Below are positions 7,081 through 15,447 of a DNA stretch of 64,000 nt, in pieces. The first letter of the stretch is position 1; every line of letters starts with the position of its first letter. The position numbers and the translations under genes were made by a program. The notes under the pieces are model-generated. The model had not been told where the DNA came from and did not search any database. It saw only the letters and a list, made by a program, of their open reading frames with translations. The DNA is from Enterococcus moraviensis ATCC BAA-383 (GTDB lineage: Bacteria; Bacillota; Bacilli; Lactobacillales; Enterococcaceae), in NCBI RefSeq assembly GCF_000407445.1, contig NZ_ASWB01000001.1:806001-870000 (forward strand). The letters run 5' to 3'.

Positions 7081-8931
7081 ATGGAACGAACTAATAGGAT
7101 TGTAAACATCATGATTGTCGCAATGACCATTTTTATTGTTGTATCCGTTTTCTTTGCAATTCGAGGATTTTCGGTCATTCGTAAAGCAACAACTGCTAGT
7201 GGACAGGACTTTTTACTACAATCAACTGAGTATGTGGGAAAAGTCATTCAACTCTCTATGAAAAATCGTCATCAAGCACTTAATTATTTAGCTATTGATG
7301 GTAACTTAAAAAACAGTAATGATCCAGCAACCTATCTCAAAAATAGTGCTTCTTCTTTGAATACATTCTTTGATTCACTAAACAACGAAGCTGACGCCCT
7401 TTTTTACATTGAACCTGACGGAACACCGTTATACGCTTTTCACTGGGATTCAAAGAAAAAGCAAGTATCGATTGCCGATACTGAAACGATTCGTCCTTTT
7501 ATCAGCCATGATTTATCGTTAAAACAATTGCTGGATAAACCAACTGCACAAAATGGTGATTCCTATTTTATCAATAAAAAGGCTTATGTCAATTTTTACC
7601 ATGAAATCAGGACTGCGTCTGGTTCTATCGATGGGTATTTGATTTTACCACTAAATTTAGAGGCATTTTATAAAAATTTTCTACAAGATTTCGAGTTAGA
7701 TTATAAAGGTTATCCGATGATCAAAGATCGCTCCATGACAGTCGTTATGCATCCTGTAGCCCAACAAGTTGGTTTAGATATTATCAATGGACGAGAAGAA
7801 TTATACCCTGACTTTGATTATTCTGATTTGAAACGCCTAGAAAAATATCAGCTAAACCACGATTCAGGAAAATTGACGTATAAATCTTATTGGTGGGATG
7901 AGGATATACCTACAGAAGTTTTGAAAATAAGTGCCTTTGAGTGGATTGATGTAGGGCTTGCTCGTTGGGTCGTTGCAATCAATGCGGATTATAATGAGCG
8001 AAATGATGATATCATTAACTTTGTGATTGTTTTATCGTTTCTTTTAGTCTTACTACTCCTTTTGATTATTATCTGCTCGCTGTTTATCCATAATTTTAGA
8101 AAAAAGGAAACAATTGAAGCTGAAAATCGACAGCTGATCGAAAAACAAAAACAACAAAAAATGCAGCATCAATTAGAATTAGAACTTTATCAACGAAACA
8201 AAATGGAAACGGTTGGATTACTGACAACTTCAATCGTTCATGATATGAATAACTTTCTGACACCGATTATTGGTAATACACAACTGTTATTAGAAGAACA
8301 TGTAGATGATCCTATATTAGAAGCTGATTTAGAGGAAATTCTACATTCCGCTCAAAAAGGAAAACGACTTTCTTCCAATGTATTACGCTTTTCTAAGCCT
8401 CAAAAAGGGATTCAAGAATGGATGGATATCTCTAGTGCTATTGGCGTAGCAACTCACTTAATTGGTGAAATAATTCCTAAAAAAGTTCAGTTGACCCTTT
8501 TAATTCAGGAAAATCTTGGGACTGCTAAGTTAGAAGAAACTGATTTACAAAATCTAATCTATAACTTGATCACAAATGCTTATCAAGCAACAAAAGATAA
8601 TAAAAACAAGCCACAAAAAATTCAAGTAACTGTCGCACCAGCCTCAAAAGAACTAACGGATAAGCTAAAAACGGACAACCCACGGATGAGTCATGTGGAT
8701 CGTTTTGTTACATTGGAGATTTCGGATAATGGTCCAGGTATACCTGATGAATTAAAAGAAAAAATATTTGAGCCATTCTTTACAACAAAATCTGCTGATG
8801 AAGGTACTGGACTTGGTCTTTTTGCAGTAACTTCGATCGTCTCTAAATATGAATGGCATCTGTCTTTAGAATCAGAAGAAAATATAGGGACCCGTTTCTT
8901 CATAACATTCCCTATTCGTTCTTGTAAATAA
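7081..8931 (+). CDS. Membrane sensor histidine kinase with large extracellular domain
   Basis: This start is chosen because TTTAAAAGGAGC lies 7 bases before this ATG; an in-frame ATG 30 bases upstream has no site. The 616-residue protein has a first membrane span at about 8-28, an extracellular region of roughly 280 residues resembling a double-Cache-type sensor (inference from length and position), a second span at about 312-338, and a coiled coil. The kinase core has SIVHDMNNFLTP with phosphoacceptor His387, an N-box at NLITNAYQ (495-502), DNGPGIP (549-555) and GTGLGLF. There is no HAMP domain. The ATPase core resembles DctB/NtrB kinases. It partners the divergent regulator; the ligand is unknown, but proximity to citrate genes makes an organic acid conceivable. 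Confidence 0.88.
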   Translation: MERTNRIVNIMIVAMTIFIVVSVFFAIRGFSVIRKATTASGQDFLLQSTEYVGKVIQLSMKNRHQALNYLAIDGNLKNSNDPATYLKNSASSLNTFFDSLNNEADALFYIEPDGTPLYAFHWDSKKKQVSIADTETIRPFISHDLSLKQLLDKPTAQNGDSYFINKKAYVNFYHEIRTASGSIDGYLILPLNLEAFYKNFLQDFELDYKGYPMIKDRSMTVVMHPVAQQVGLDIINGREELYPDFDYSDLKRLEKYQLNHDSGKLTYKSYWWDEDIPTEVLKISAFEWIDVGLARWVVAINADYNERNDDIINFVIVLSFLLVLLLLLIIICSLFIHNFRKKETIEAENRQLIEKQKQQKMQHQLELELYQRNKMETVGLLTTSIVHDMNNFLTPIIGNTQLLLEEHVDDPILEADLEEILHSAQKGKRLSSNVLRFSKPQKGIQEWMDISSAIGVATHLIGEIIPKKVQLTLLIQENLGTAKLEETDLQNLIYNLITNAYQATKDNKNKPQKIQVTVAPASKELTDKLKTDNPRMSHVDRFVTLEISDNGPGIPDELKEKIFEPFFTTKSADEGTGLGLFAVTSIVSKYEWHLSLESEENIGTRFFITFPIRSCK

Positions 8932-8935
8932 TCTA

Positions 8936-8979
8936 AAAAAACATTCTTCTATTTTATTTATTTGAAGAATGTTTTTTTA
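8936..8979 (+). terminator. Terminator after the histidine kinase gene
   Basis: AAAAAACATTCTTC and GAAGAATGTTTTTTT form a perfect stem with an AT-rich loop, followed by T residues. Confidence 0.85.
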
Positions 8980-9076
8980 TAATCATTTTATGACTACTCG
9001 AACAGATGTTATAGTATTTTTTTCTTTCGTTTTTCGTTATACTTAAATAGAAATCATTTATTGAAGGAGTTCTATT

Positions 9077-10291
9077 ATGGGGAATTATTTTAGTATTATC
9101 ATTGCTATGGTCTACCTGATTGGCGCATTTGTAATGCCAAAATGGCGTCAACATAAGGTAAATCAAGATTGGAAATTTTTTGAATTACTTTGGTTTTCAC
9201 TTTGTTTTATCGTTTATGTCATTTATTTAGAAACACAGCTCCACTCCTATTATTTTCTAATACCATCGGCTTTATTACTTCTTTTTCTTTTTTATTATTT
9301 TAAAGAGAAGCGCAGGTTAATAAACGGCTTATTATTCAATTTATTTCTCGTCATTGGTATGACTTATTTAGGCTTTTTACTTGTTAGAACAACCAATCCC
9401 TTATTAATGGTTATGGCTGGAATCACTGGTGTTGTCTTACTATTACTGATTTTGATTGGCTTGTATGCGTTGATTGCGTTCTTGTATTGGAATGCAATCG
9501 TTGTTATGCGAAAAGAAGGTCATTCGCTCGCCAACTTATTGACATTACTTTTAGCAATTGGTTTGACCGCCTTTTTGATTTTTAATCATTATTCTACTCG
9601 AATTTTACCTGAGTGGGCCTCTTTACTATTTGGGATTTTACCATTATCTATCATCTATTTTTCGATCGTTTTCTATAATTTTTTAACCATTTCAGTCATT
9701 TATCAGTTCAACCAACCTAAGTATAATCAAGATTTCATCATCGTTTTAGGCTCAGGTTTGATTGACGGAAAGACTGTTCCACCACTTTTAGGTAGACGTA
9801 TCGAAAAAGCGATTCAATTCTATAAGGCACAATCGAAAGCTACTCTGAACCCACCAAAAATCCTGATGTCTGGTGGTAAAGGAGATGACGAACACATCGC
9901 CGAAAGTATCGCGATGAAAAATTACGCACTTGAAAAAGGGATTCCGGAAGAGGATATTTTGGTTGAAACAAATTCTAAAAACACCTTGGAAAACATGAAA
10001 TTTTCTAAAGAAATTATGGAAAAAACGTTTGGTGGAAATGATTTCCATGCTATTTTTACAACTAATAATTTTCATCTGTTTCGAGCTGGTATTTTTGCAA
10101 AAATGGCAAACTTGAACGCTGATGGTATCGGAGCAAAAACAGCTTTTTACTTTTTACCTAATGCTTTTTTAAGAGAATTTGTTGCCATCGTAATGATGCA
10201 TAAACGCCGCCATTTAATTATTTGTGGTCTAATTGCGGTAACGATGATCCTATTTGCAACAGCTCAATTCTTTCTTGTTTCCCGCTACTAA
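9077..10291 (+). CDS. YdcF/DUF218 family membrane protein
   Basis: The 404-residue protein has many hydrophobic segments in its first half and a soluble DUF218 (YdcF/SanA/ElyC-like) domain from about residue 218. Typical family features are IIVLGSGLIDGKTVPPLLGRR, ILMSGGKGDDEHIAES and the ILVETNSKNTLENM stretch. Further hydrophobic helices close the C-terminus. DUF218 proteins are linked to envelope polysaccharide processes in other bacteria, but the reaction is not known here. The ribosome binding site GAAGGAG precedes ATG. It is a single-gene unit between two terminators. Confidence 0.85.
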   Translation: MGNYFSIIIAMVYLIGAFVMPKWRQHKVNQDWKFFELLWFSLCFIVYVIYLETQLHSYYFLIPSALLLLFLFYYFKEKRRLINGLLFNLFLVIGMTYLGFLLVRTTNPLLMVMAGITGVVLLLLILIGLYALIAFLYWNAIVVMRKEGHSLANLLTLLLAIGLTAFLIFNHYSTRILPEWASLLFGILPLSIIYFSIVFYNFLTISVIYQFNQPKYNQDFIIVLGSGLIDGKTVPPLLGRRIEKAIQFYKAQSKATLNPPKILMSGGKGDDEHIAESIAMKNYALEKGIPEEDILVETNSKNTLENMKFSKEIMEKTFGGNDFHAIFTTNNFHLFRAGIFAKMANLNADGIGAKTAFYFLPNAFLREFVAIVMMHKRRHLIICGLIAVTMILFATAQFFLVSRY

Positions 10292-10292
10292 A

Positions 10293-10339
10293 TAAAAACC
10301 ATCTGTCTATAGACGAGTCTAAAGACAGATGGTTTTTAT
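10293..10339. terminator. Bidirectional terminator between the YdcF-like gene and yolD
   Basis: AAAAACCATCTGTCT pairs with AGACAGATGGTTTTT, with T-runs on both strands. It separates two convergent transcription units. Confidence 0.9.
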
Positions 10340-10681
10340 TTAGTGAATCTGTACATGACGAATCTCATCATAACCAATCTTATGCCCGCCAACATAGATT
10401 CCTAACTCATCATGACCTTGGATCAATCCAATAATATCTGCACCATAATTCCCTTCACAATCCAATTCTTCTTTTTGGATCATTACTTCAAGTTGATTTT
10501 GAAACGCTTGTGCTAAAATTTCATTGATTGCAAGCCAACTCATTTGAACTTTCTTTTTAGCAGGTTCCTGTTTTTTTTCTTGTTCAATGATTGCTGTATG
10601 TTCAGATAAGTAAAAACCTGCCCATTTTTTCATTTTTCGATCCTGATACTGTTCGAAATAATAATCTCGTTCCTTGCTCAT
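10340..10681 (-). CDS. YolD-like protein
   Basis: The 113-residue protein matches the YolD-like family: short, charged, with the WAGFYLSEHTAII segment near residue 20 and an EIRHVQIH C-terminus. YolD-like proteins are typically encoded directly after a UvrX-type Y-family polymerase, as here; the ATG overlaps the polymerase stop (ATGA). Their role is inferred from co-occurrence, probably assisting or modulating the polymerase. Expression should follow the SOS box upstream of the polymerase gene. Confidence 0.85.
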   Translation of the reverse strand: MSKERDYYFEQYQDRKMKKWAGFYLSEHTAIIEQEKKQEPAKKKVQMSWLAINEILAQAFQNQLEVMIQKEELDCEGNYGADIIGLIQGHDELGIYVGGHKIGYDEIRHVQIH

Positions 10682-11976
10682 TGCAAGCCCTCCATTCCTC
10701 CTGCATGTCCTCCAACTAGCGATGCTCTAGAAATCGCCGTACCACCAGATGATACTGAACTTGCATGCACTAAAGAAACATACCCAAATCGCTGACGGAT
10801 TTCGTCGATCAATTGATCTAACTTCAATTCTTTCAATTGTTCGTCTGGCTCGTGAAATAAGTCCAGTTGTACATAAGTGTTATAATTTAATTTAGAATAA
10901 GTAATGCCAACATGTCTGACTTCCTCCCCATGCCAGTTTTGTCTAAATAGTGTTAGACAGTATTCAATCAACAATTTACTACTATTCGTTAGAGGTACCT
11001 TCATTTGTCTTGAAAAACCTGAACCACTTGCCTTAATGGCTCTTGAAAATCCAATCGATAAATGAACACATTCAGTTTGACAGTGGGCTTTTCTAAGTCT
11101 AGCGGCAACTTGTTCTGCCATTTCTCGAATTACTACTTCAATCTCCTCTTGTTTTAAGTAATCTCGCATCAAGATTTGTGCATTATTATAGGATCGTTCT
11201 TCTGGTATATATTTTTCAGATAAACGGCTACGGTCGATGCCATGAGCATGTGCATACAGCTGTTCACCAATAATTCCTAGATTTCTTTTGAGTGTAGTCA
11301 ACTCAGCGTGAGCCAAATCATGGACGGATCGAATCCCTAAATTATGTAATCGTTTTTCTAATCGATGGCCGATTCCCCACATATCCGTCATCGGCTCAAT
11401 AGACCAAACTTTTTCAGGAACATCTTCATAATGCCATTCTGCTAAACGTTTTTCATTATGTTTTGCCTCAATATCCATAGATAATTTGGCTAATAAAGGA
11501 TTATCACCGATTCCAATCGTAATCGATAAACCTGTTTCTTTTTTTATTCTCTGTTGAATAATCTCAGCTAATTCTATTGGTGTTCGGCCAAATAGTTTCC
11601 AACTAGCTGTAACATCTAGAAACGATTCATCAATCGAATAGATATGTAAATCTTCTTCCGCAACATATTCTTTGTAGATTGTATTGATTTTCATATTTTC
11701 TTTAATATACTCATTCATTCGTGGCGGAACAATTACTAAATCTGGATGATCTGGTACATCATATTTACGCGTGACATTGGTAATACCAAGAACTTCTTTT
11801 GCCTTTGGCGAAGATGCTAGAACTAGACCACCAGTATTTTCAGCATGACTCATCACAACAAGCATTTTTTCAAGTGGATCAAAATCTCTTGCAACACATT
11901 CGACTGAAGCATAAAAAGATTTTACATCAATACAAAAAATCACTCTCCTTGGTTCTTTTTCATAATCAAAAAACAT
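10678..11976 (-). CDS. Y-family DNA polymerase (UvrX/UmuC-like)
   Basis: A translesion polymerase of the ImpB/MucB/SamB family. The start is the ATG at 11976 because AAGGAGAGG lies 7 bases upstream; a longer frame to 12009 lacks a site. Catalytic motifs are CIDVKSFYASVE, with metal-ligand Asp17, and YSIDESFLDV near residue 115, with the paired Asp-Glu. A palm/fingers segment, the helix-hairpin-helix region (GIGHRLEKRLHNLGI) and a little-finger domain follow. About 432 residues is normal for UvrX. It is co-transcribed with the YolD-like gene, and a LexA-type box lies at 12015-12028, so damage induction is expected. Such pairs are often on mobile elements, but none is visible here. Confidence 0.92.
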   Translation of the reverse strand: MFFDYEKEPRRVIFCIDVKSFYASVECVARDFDPLEKMLVVMSHAENTGGLVLASSPKAKEVLGITNVTRKYDVPDHPDLVIVPPRMNEYIKENMKINTIYKEYVAEEDLHIYSIDESFLDVTASWKLFGRTPIELAEIIQQRIKKETGLSITIGIGDNPLLAKLSMDIEAKHNEKRLAEWHYEDVPEKVWSIEPMTDMWGIGHRLEKRLHNLGIRSVHDLAHAELTTLKRNLGIIGEQLYAHAHGIDRSRLSEKYIPEERSYNNAQILMRDYLKQEEIEVVIREMAEQVAARLRKAHCQTECVHLSIGFSRAIKASGSGFSRQMKVPLTNSSKLLIEYCLTLFRQNWHGEEVRHVGITYSKLNYNTYVQLDLFHEPDEQLKELKLDQLIDEIRQRFGYVSLVHASSVSSGGTAISRASLVGGHAGGMEGLQ

Positions 11977-12014
11977 AGTGATCCTCTCCTTGATTGATTT
12001 CTTAATCAATTATA

Positions 12015-12028
12015 CGAACATTTGTTCT
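12015..12028 (-). promoter_or_regulatory. LexA/DinR (SOS) box upstream of the uvrX-like operon
   Basis: CGAACATTTGTTCT contains a perfect inverted repeat GAAC-4-GTTC, close to the Gram-positive SOS consensus CGAACRNRYGTTYC. It lies 39 bases upstream of the polymerase start, in the right place to repress it. Confidence 0.8.
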
Positions 12029-12143
12029 TTTTGTCTACTAGAATTATCTAATTAAGGACAACATTTCTAAAAAAATGAGGCATACTTATAAAAAACTTCA
12101 ATTATTCTATCTTCATATGTTTCTCGAGTTTCTTTAGTTACAA

Positions 12144-12174
12144 CAAAAAAGATGAGCAAAATAATCTACTCATC
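12144..12174 (-). terminator. Terminator after the lectin-fold gene
   Basis: On the minus strand GATGAG...CTCATC is followed by a run of six T. It is a short stem, located 50 bases after the stop of the gene at 12225. Confidence 0.65.
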
Positions 12175-12224
12175 TATTTCAATATTCCTATTTATGTGAT
12201 TTAAGAAATTCCACCGTCATCATA

Positions 12225-12833
12225 CTAATCGTATGAAGTAATCTTTAAATCTTTAAAGAAGCCTTGTGTCCCAATGTCCACAAAAAGACCAATCGAACCG
12301 CTTGTTTTTGCGCCTAATATTAAATTATCTACAACAAGAGTCGGTATGTCTCCACCATTCACATAAAAAGTTGCTGTCTGATCTTCAATAACAGCTTTTA
12401 ATGTAATCCATTCATCCAGACCTATATCCGCCGAAGATTCAAACGCTGTAATTCCTCGATCTCTAAAATATTCAAAGGTGTAATCAGGATAAGAAAAATA
12501 TTGTGTTCCTCTATTTTTTCTAATGGGATCATTCACTCTCCCATTTGTTGGTCTGATATAAAATGATTCAAATGATGAATCGTCCTCACTAATTCGAAAA
12601 GCAATTCCAATGAATCCTCTTGCGAAGTCAGGTGCATCTGGTAACAATCTACTTAGAACTTTTACTTCTATTATTCCGTTGTGAAATGAACTATCGACTA
12701 CTTTACAATAAGTATTCTCATCAAATTCCATTATCTTTTCACTTTTTATCACCTGTAAAACTTGTTCGCCTTCAAAATCTACTAATTTAGAAGTAGTATG
12801 AACGGACGTAAATTCAAATAATTCTATACTCAT
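12225..12833 (-). CDS. Concanavalin A-like lectin/glucanase-fold protein
   Basis: This 202-residue protein has no signal peptide or membrane span. It is rich in beta-strand-type sequence with segments typical of LamG/DUF1080-like jelly rolls, such as GFIGIAFRISEDDSSFESFYIRPTNGR and DEWITLKAVIEDQTATFYVNGG, which resemble three-keto-glycoside hydrolase/lectin domains. No catalytic residues could be assigned. The ribosome binding site is GAGGAG before ATG. It follows an HxlR regulator gene, and a perfect palindrome lies in the 89-base gap, suggesting regulation by that protein. The function is unknown; binding of a carbohydrate or small molecule is the most that can be inferred. Confidence 0.7.
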   Translation of the reverse strand: MSIELFEFTSVHTTSKLVDFEGEQVLQVIKSEKIMEFDENTYCKVVDSSFHNGIIEVKVLSRLLPDAPDFARGFIGIAFRISEDDSSFESFYIRPTNGRVNDPIRKNRGTQYFSYPDYTFEYFRDRGITAFESSADIGLDEWITLKAVIEDQTATFYVNGGDIPTLVVDNLILGAKTSGSIGLFVDIGTQGFFKDLKITSYD

Positions 12834-12898
12834 TAGTCTCTTCTCCTCACTGAATATGGTTTAACCTAATACTAAGTTATTAAACTCAATTTGAGAAG

Positions 12899-12918
12899 TA
12901 GGTACAAAAATGTACCTA
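12899..12918. promoter_or_regulatory. Perfect palindromic operator, probable HxlR target
   Basis: TAGGTACA-AAAA-TGTACCTA is a perfect 8-4-8 inverted repeat just after the HxlR gene stop and upstream of the lectin-fold gene. DUF24/HxlR regulators bind short palindromes with GTAC- or TAC-type half-sites. There is no T-run, so it is not a terminator. Confidence 0.65.
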
Positions 12919-12922
12919 TGAT

Positions 12923-13246
12923 TTATAGTTGAGACTTGTAATACTTGCCCCATTGCCTCATCGTTTCAATAACTGGAAGAAACGACTCTCCTAGTGCTGT
13001 TAATTGATACTCAACATGAGGTGGTACTTTTTTTAACTCTATCCTGTTCACAAGACCATCATCTATCATTGAACTTAAACTTTCAGTTAAAACCTTTTGA
13101 GATACACCTGCCAAAGAGCGTTTAAGTTGTGACGTTCTTTTAGAACCTGAAATAAGCTCTCTAATTATTAATAGTTTCCATTTACTTCCAACTAATTGCA
13201 CGGTAGTTGCAACGTCACATAAAGGCATTTCTTCTTTTTTTATCAT
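12923..13246 (-). CDS. HxlR/DUF24-family winged-helix regulator
   Basis: This small regulator of about 107 residues starts at the ATG at 13246; the GTG 15 bases upstream overlaps the GAAAGGAA ribosome binding site and is unlikely. It shows the family pattern: an N-terminal conserved Cys (PLCDVATTVQLVGSKWKLLIIREL), a winged helix with KVLTESLSSMIDDGLVNR and the wing PPHVEYQLTALGESFLPV. The single N-terminal Cys is often a redox or electrophile sensor in this family, so thiol stress sensing is plausible. Its likely target is the neighbouring lectin-fold gene through the palindrome between them. Confidence 0.88.
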   Translation of the reverse strand: MIKKEEMPLCDVATTVQLVGSKWKLLIIRELISGSKRTSQLKRSLAGVSQKVLTESLSSMIDDGLVNRIELKKVPPHVEYQLTALGESFLPVIETMRQWGKYYKSQL

Positions 13247-13466
13247 TAGATTTCCTTTCACTTACTCTTTTTAATTAAATAATCTCTATTATACCTCATC
13301 TTTTGTAACTACCTAATCAACCTCATTACGTTACATTTACTATCTTCTTTTTTTAAACAACAATAATATTTAAGAATTATTATTAATTCTGCTATATTAA
13401 ATTATGAAAAAGTATTATAGTTATCTTAATGTATTCTATAATTAAACACTACAAGGAGTGAAGTCT

Positions 13467-14513
13467 GTGTCAATTTATGAAAAATTTGTTCAAAACGAAC
13501 GTTTAAGACGTTTTTTTGTCTTAGCTGTTGTTATTTTTATTTTATTTTTAGCTAGAAGTATGATTACGATGATTCTATTAACGTTTATTTTTACATTTTT
13601 AGCGCTTCATTTCGTAAAATTTGTTCAACGCTTTTTAAAAATCCCCTCCCTCCTACTCGTTTTAGGAACCTATGCGTTGATTGTTTTTCTGGTTTATCTT
13701 GCGATTACAAAATATGTACCTGTTCTCCTTCATCAAACGAGTCAAATGTATAATTCTGTCGTTCATTTCTATCAAAATCCAGGAGATGATCATAATCAAC
13801 TTTTAGTAATAATTGATGATTACTTAGAAAAATCCAATTTAATGTCGCAAATTCAAAACGGTGCCAGTATTATTCTTCGTTATATTCAAGACATTGGTTC
13901 TATCGGACTTTCCTTTGTTCTTTCATTCATCCTAAGTTTCTTTTTTATGATTGAGAAAAAACAGATGGCAGAGTTTTCTAAGTTATTTTTAAAAAGTGAC
14001 TTTGACTGGTTCTTTCAAGATATTTATTTTTTCGCAGATAAATTTGTAAATACCTTTGGTGTTGTGATGGAGGCACAATTTTTTATTGCGGTTGTAAACA
14101 CTGGGATCACCACAATCTGTTTGGCCTTGATTGGCTTTCATCAATTGCCAAGTTTAGCGATCATGATTTTTATTTTGAGTTTGATACCAGTTGCGGGTGT
14201 AATCGTATCCTGTATTCCACTTAGCTTTATTGCCTATTCTGAAGGTGGAATCAATGACGTTATTTATATTTTAGCGGTCATTTTAATCGTTCATTTATTT
14301 GAATCTTATGTATTGAATCCTAAATTTATGTCTAGTAAAACAGACTTGCCAATTTTTTATACATTCGTCATTTTACTGATCAGTGAACGCCTATTCGGTG
14401 TGTGGGGACTGATTGTTGGTATCCCGATTTTTACATTCTTTTTGGATATTTTAAAAGTCAAACCGATTCACTCAGTTACTGAAAAACACGCTAATACCTC
14501 AGAAATAGAATAA
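13467..14513 (+). CDS. AI-2E family transporter (permease)
   Basis: A polytopic membrane protein of about 348 residues with the AI-2E/PerM family pattern: two N-terminal hydrophobic helices, a soluble insert (about 65-130), then five to six helices containing IMIFILSLIPVAGVIVS and a C-terminal FGVWGLIVGIPIF signature. The start is placed at GTG 13467, because AAGGAG at 13453-13458 is 8 bases upstream; the GTG at 13458 overlaps that site. The family includes Na+/H+ antiporters and putative exporters, so the substrate is unknown. It is a single-gene unit with a strong terminator. Confidence 0.85.
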   Translation: MSIYEKFVQNERLRRFFVLAVVIFILFLARSMITMILLTFIFTFLALHFVKFVQRFLKIPSLLLVLGTYALIVFLVYLAITKYVPVLLHQTSQMYNSVVHFYQNPGDDHNQLLVIIDDYLEKSNLMSQIQNGASIILRYIQDIGSIGLSFVLSFILSFFFMIEKKQMAEFSKLFLKSDFDWFFQDIYFFADKFVNTFGVVMEAQFFIAVVNTGITTICLALIGFHQLPSLAIMIFILSLIPVAGVIVSCIPLSFIAYSEGGINDVIYILAVILIVHLFESYVLNPKFMSSKTDLPIFYTFVILLISERLFGVWGLIVGIPIFTFFLDILKVKPIHSVTEKHANTSEIE

Positions 14514-14517
14514 AAAA

Positions 14518-14556
14518 AGTGAGCGTTTGGATTTAGTCCAAACGTTCACTTTTTTG
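14518..14556 (+). terminator. Terminator after the AI-2E permease gene
   Basis: GTGAGCGTTTGGA and TCCAAACGTTCAC form a near-perfect stem (one G-T pair) with a short loop, followed by TTTTTT. The remaining gap to 14779 holds nothing I can identify. Confidence 0.9.
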
Positions 14557-14778
14557 TGGTTGTGGCTGTTTTCGTATTTGGAAAATCAGTCAGGCAGCAA
14601 AGACTAATTGATTTCGGACCAAATAACTAAATCTTGATAGCTACCTGTTCCAATAAACCTAATACACGGCCATATATAAGGAATATTACTCAATTCCTTT
14701 GCTCCCTTTGAAGCTAAAAACTAGTCTCTTTCTATCGGAAGAAAAGCTAGCTGAACCACCTTTTTCAACCCTTGCTAT

Positions 14779-15294
14779 TTATTCTAAAATAAATTCCTTT
14801 GTCAATTTTACTTTATCACTGAATAATTTCGTTGCCTCAACAGATATTGGTGTTGTCATATCAGTTAATTTATAGGGTACTTTTAAATTCAATGTTGCAC
14901 CTGGTTGAATCTCTGTCATTGAATCAACATAACCAGATTCTGTCATAATCGCTAACTGTAACGCTACGCCATTTTGAAAGGCTTTTGTTGTGATCGACGT
15001 TAAAAACATTGCATTTTTATCGCTATTATTTGTAAATTCATAATCGATCACACCGACATCTTCTCCATTGTAATCTTTTGCCAAAGTCAATTCTTTAATT
15101 ACAACATGATAATCACCTAAATCACCCGCATCTGTCTCAGCTGGCGTTTCAGGTTCCGATTTCTTCACGACTTTGCTGGTCGTTGTCTCTTTTTTATCCT
15201 TTGAGTCTTCTTTAGAATCAGACCCCATATTCACTAGAACCCCACCTACTACAAGAACACCTACTCCGATTAAAACCATTTTCTTCACGTTCAT
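14779..15294 (-). CDS. DUF5067-like exported/anchored protein
   Basis: The 171-residue protein has an N-terminal hydrophobic anchor (about 5-22), no lipobox Cys, a charged Lys/Asp/Glu/Thr linker (about 25-58) and a beta-rich domain. That domain's pattern, YHVVIKELTLAKDYNGED followed by IDYEFTNNSDKNAMF, is typical of DUF5067/DUF4352 immunoglobulin-like extracellular domains. The function is unknown. The ribosome binding site AAAGGAG precedes ATG. It lies downstream of the membrane kinase gene on the same strand but behind a terminator-like hairpin, so co-transcription is uncertain. Confidence 0.75.
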   Translation of the reverse strand: MNVKKMVLIGVGVLVVGGVLVNMGSDSKEDSKDKKETTTSKVVKKSEPETPAETDAGDLGDYHVVIKELTLAKDYNGEDVGVIDYEFTNNSDKNAMFLTSITTKAFQNGVALQLAIMTESGYVDSMTEIQPGATLNLKVPYKLTDMTTPISVEATKLFSDKVKLTKEFILE

Positions 15295-15388
15295 TTTGTT
15301 GTCTCCTTTGTTATTTAGTCCGTTGATACATCTTGTATATTACCTAATAAACAAAAAAGAATCTTATGCATTTTGCATACTCTGATAA

Positions 15389-15442
15389 CAAAAGACTTAT
15401 CCCATCATACGAATCCAAAATATCCGTGACAGAATAAGTCTT
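15389..15442 (-). terminator. Probable terminator after the membrane kinase gene
   Basis: On the minus strand AAGACTTATTC...GGGATAAGTCTT forms a stem with a large loop, followed by TTGTT. The T-run is weak. Confidence 0.5.
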
Positions 15443-15447
15443 ATTGA

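Noticed and set aside
10222-10434. Plus-strand frame across the terminator after the YdcF-like gene
   Set aside because: It spans a strong terminator and the end of the convergent yolD gene.
10340-11976. uvrX-yolD as a sign of prophage or plasmid
   Set aside because: No integrase, transposase, structural phage gene or att-like repeat was seen around it; the pair is common on chromosomes too.
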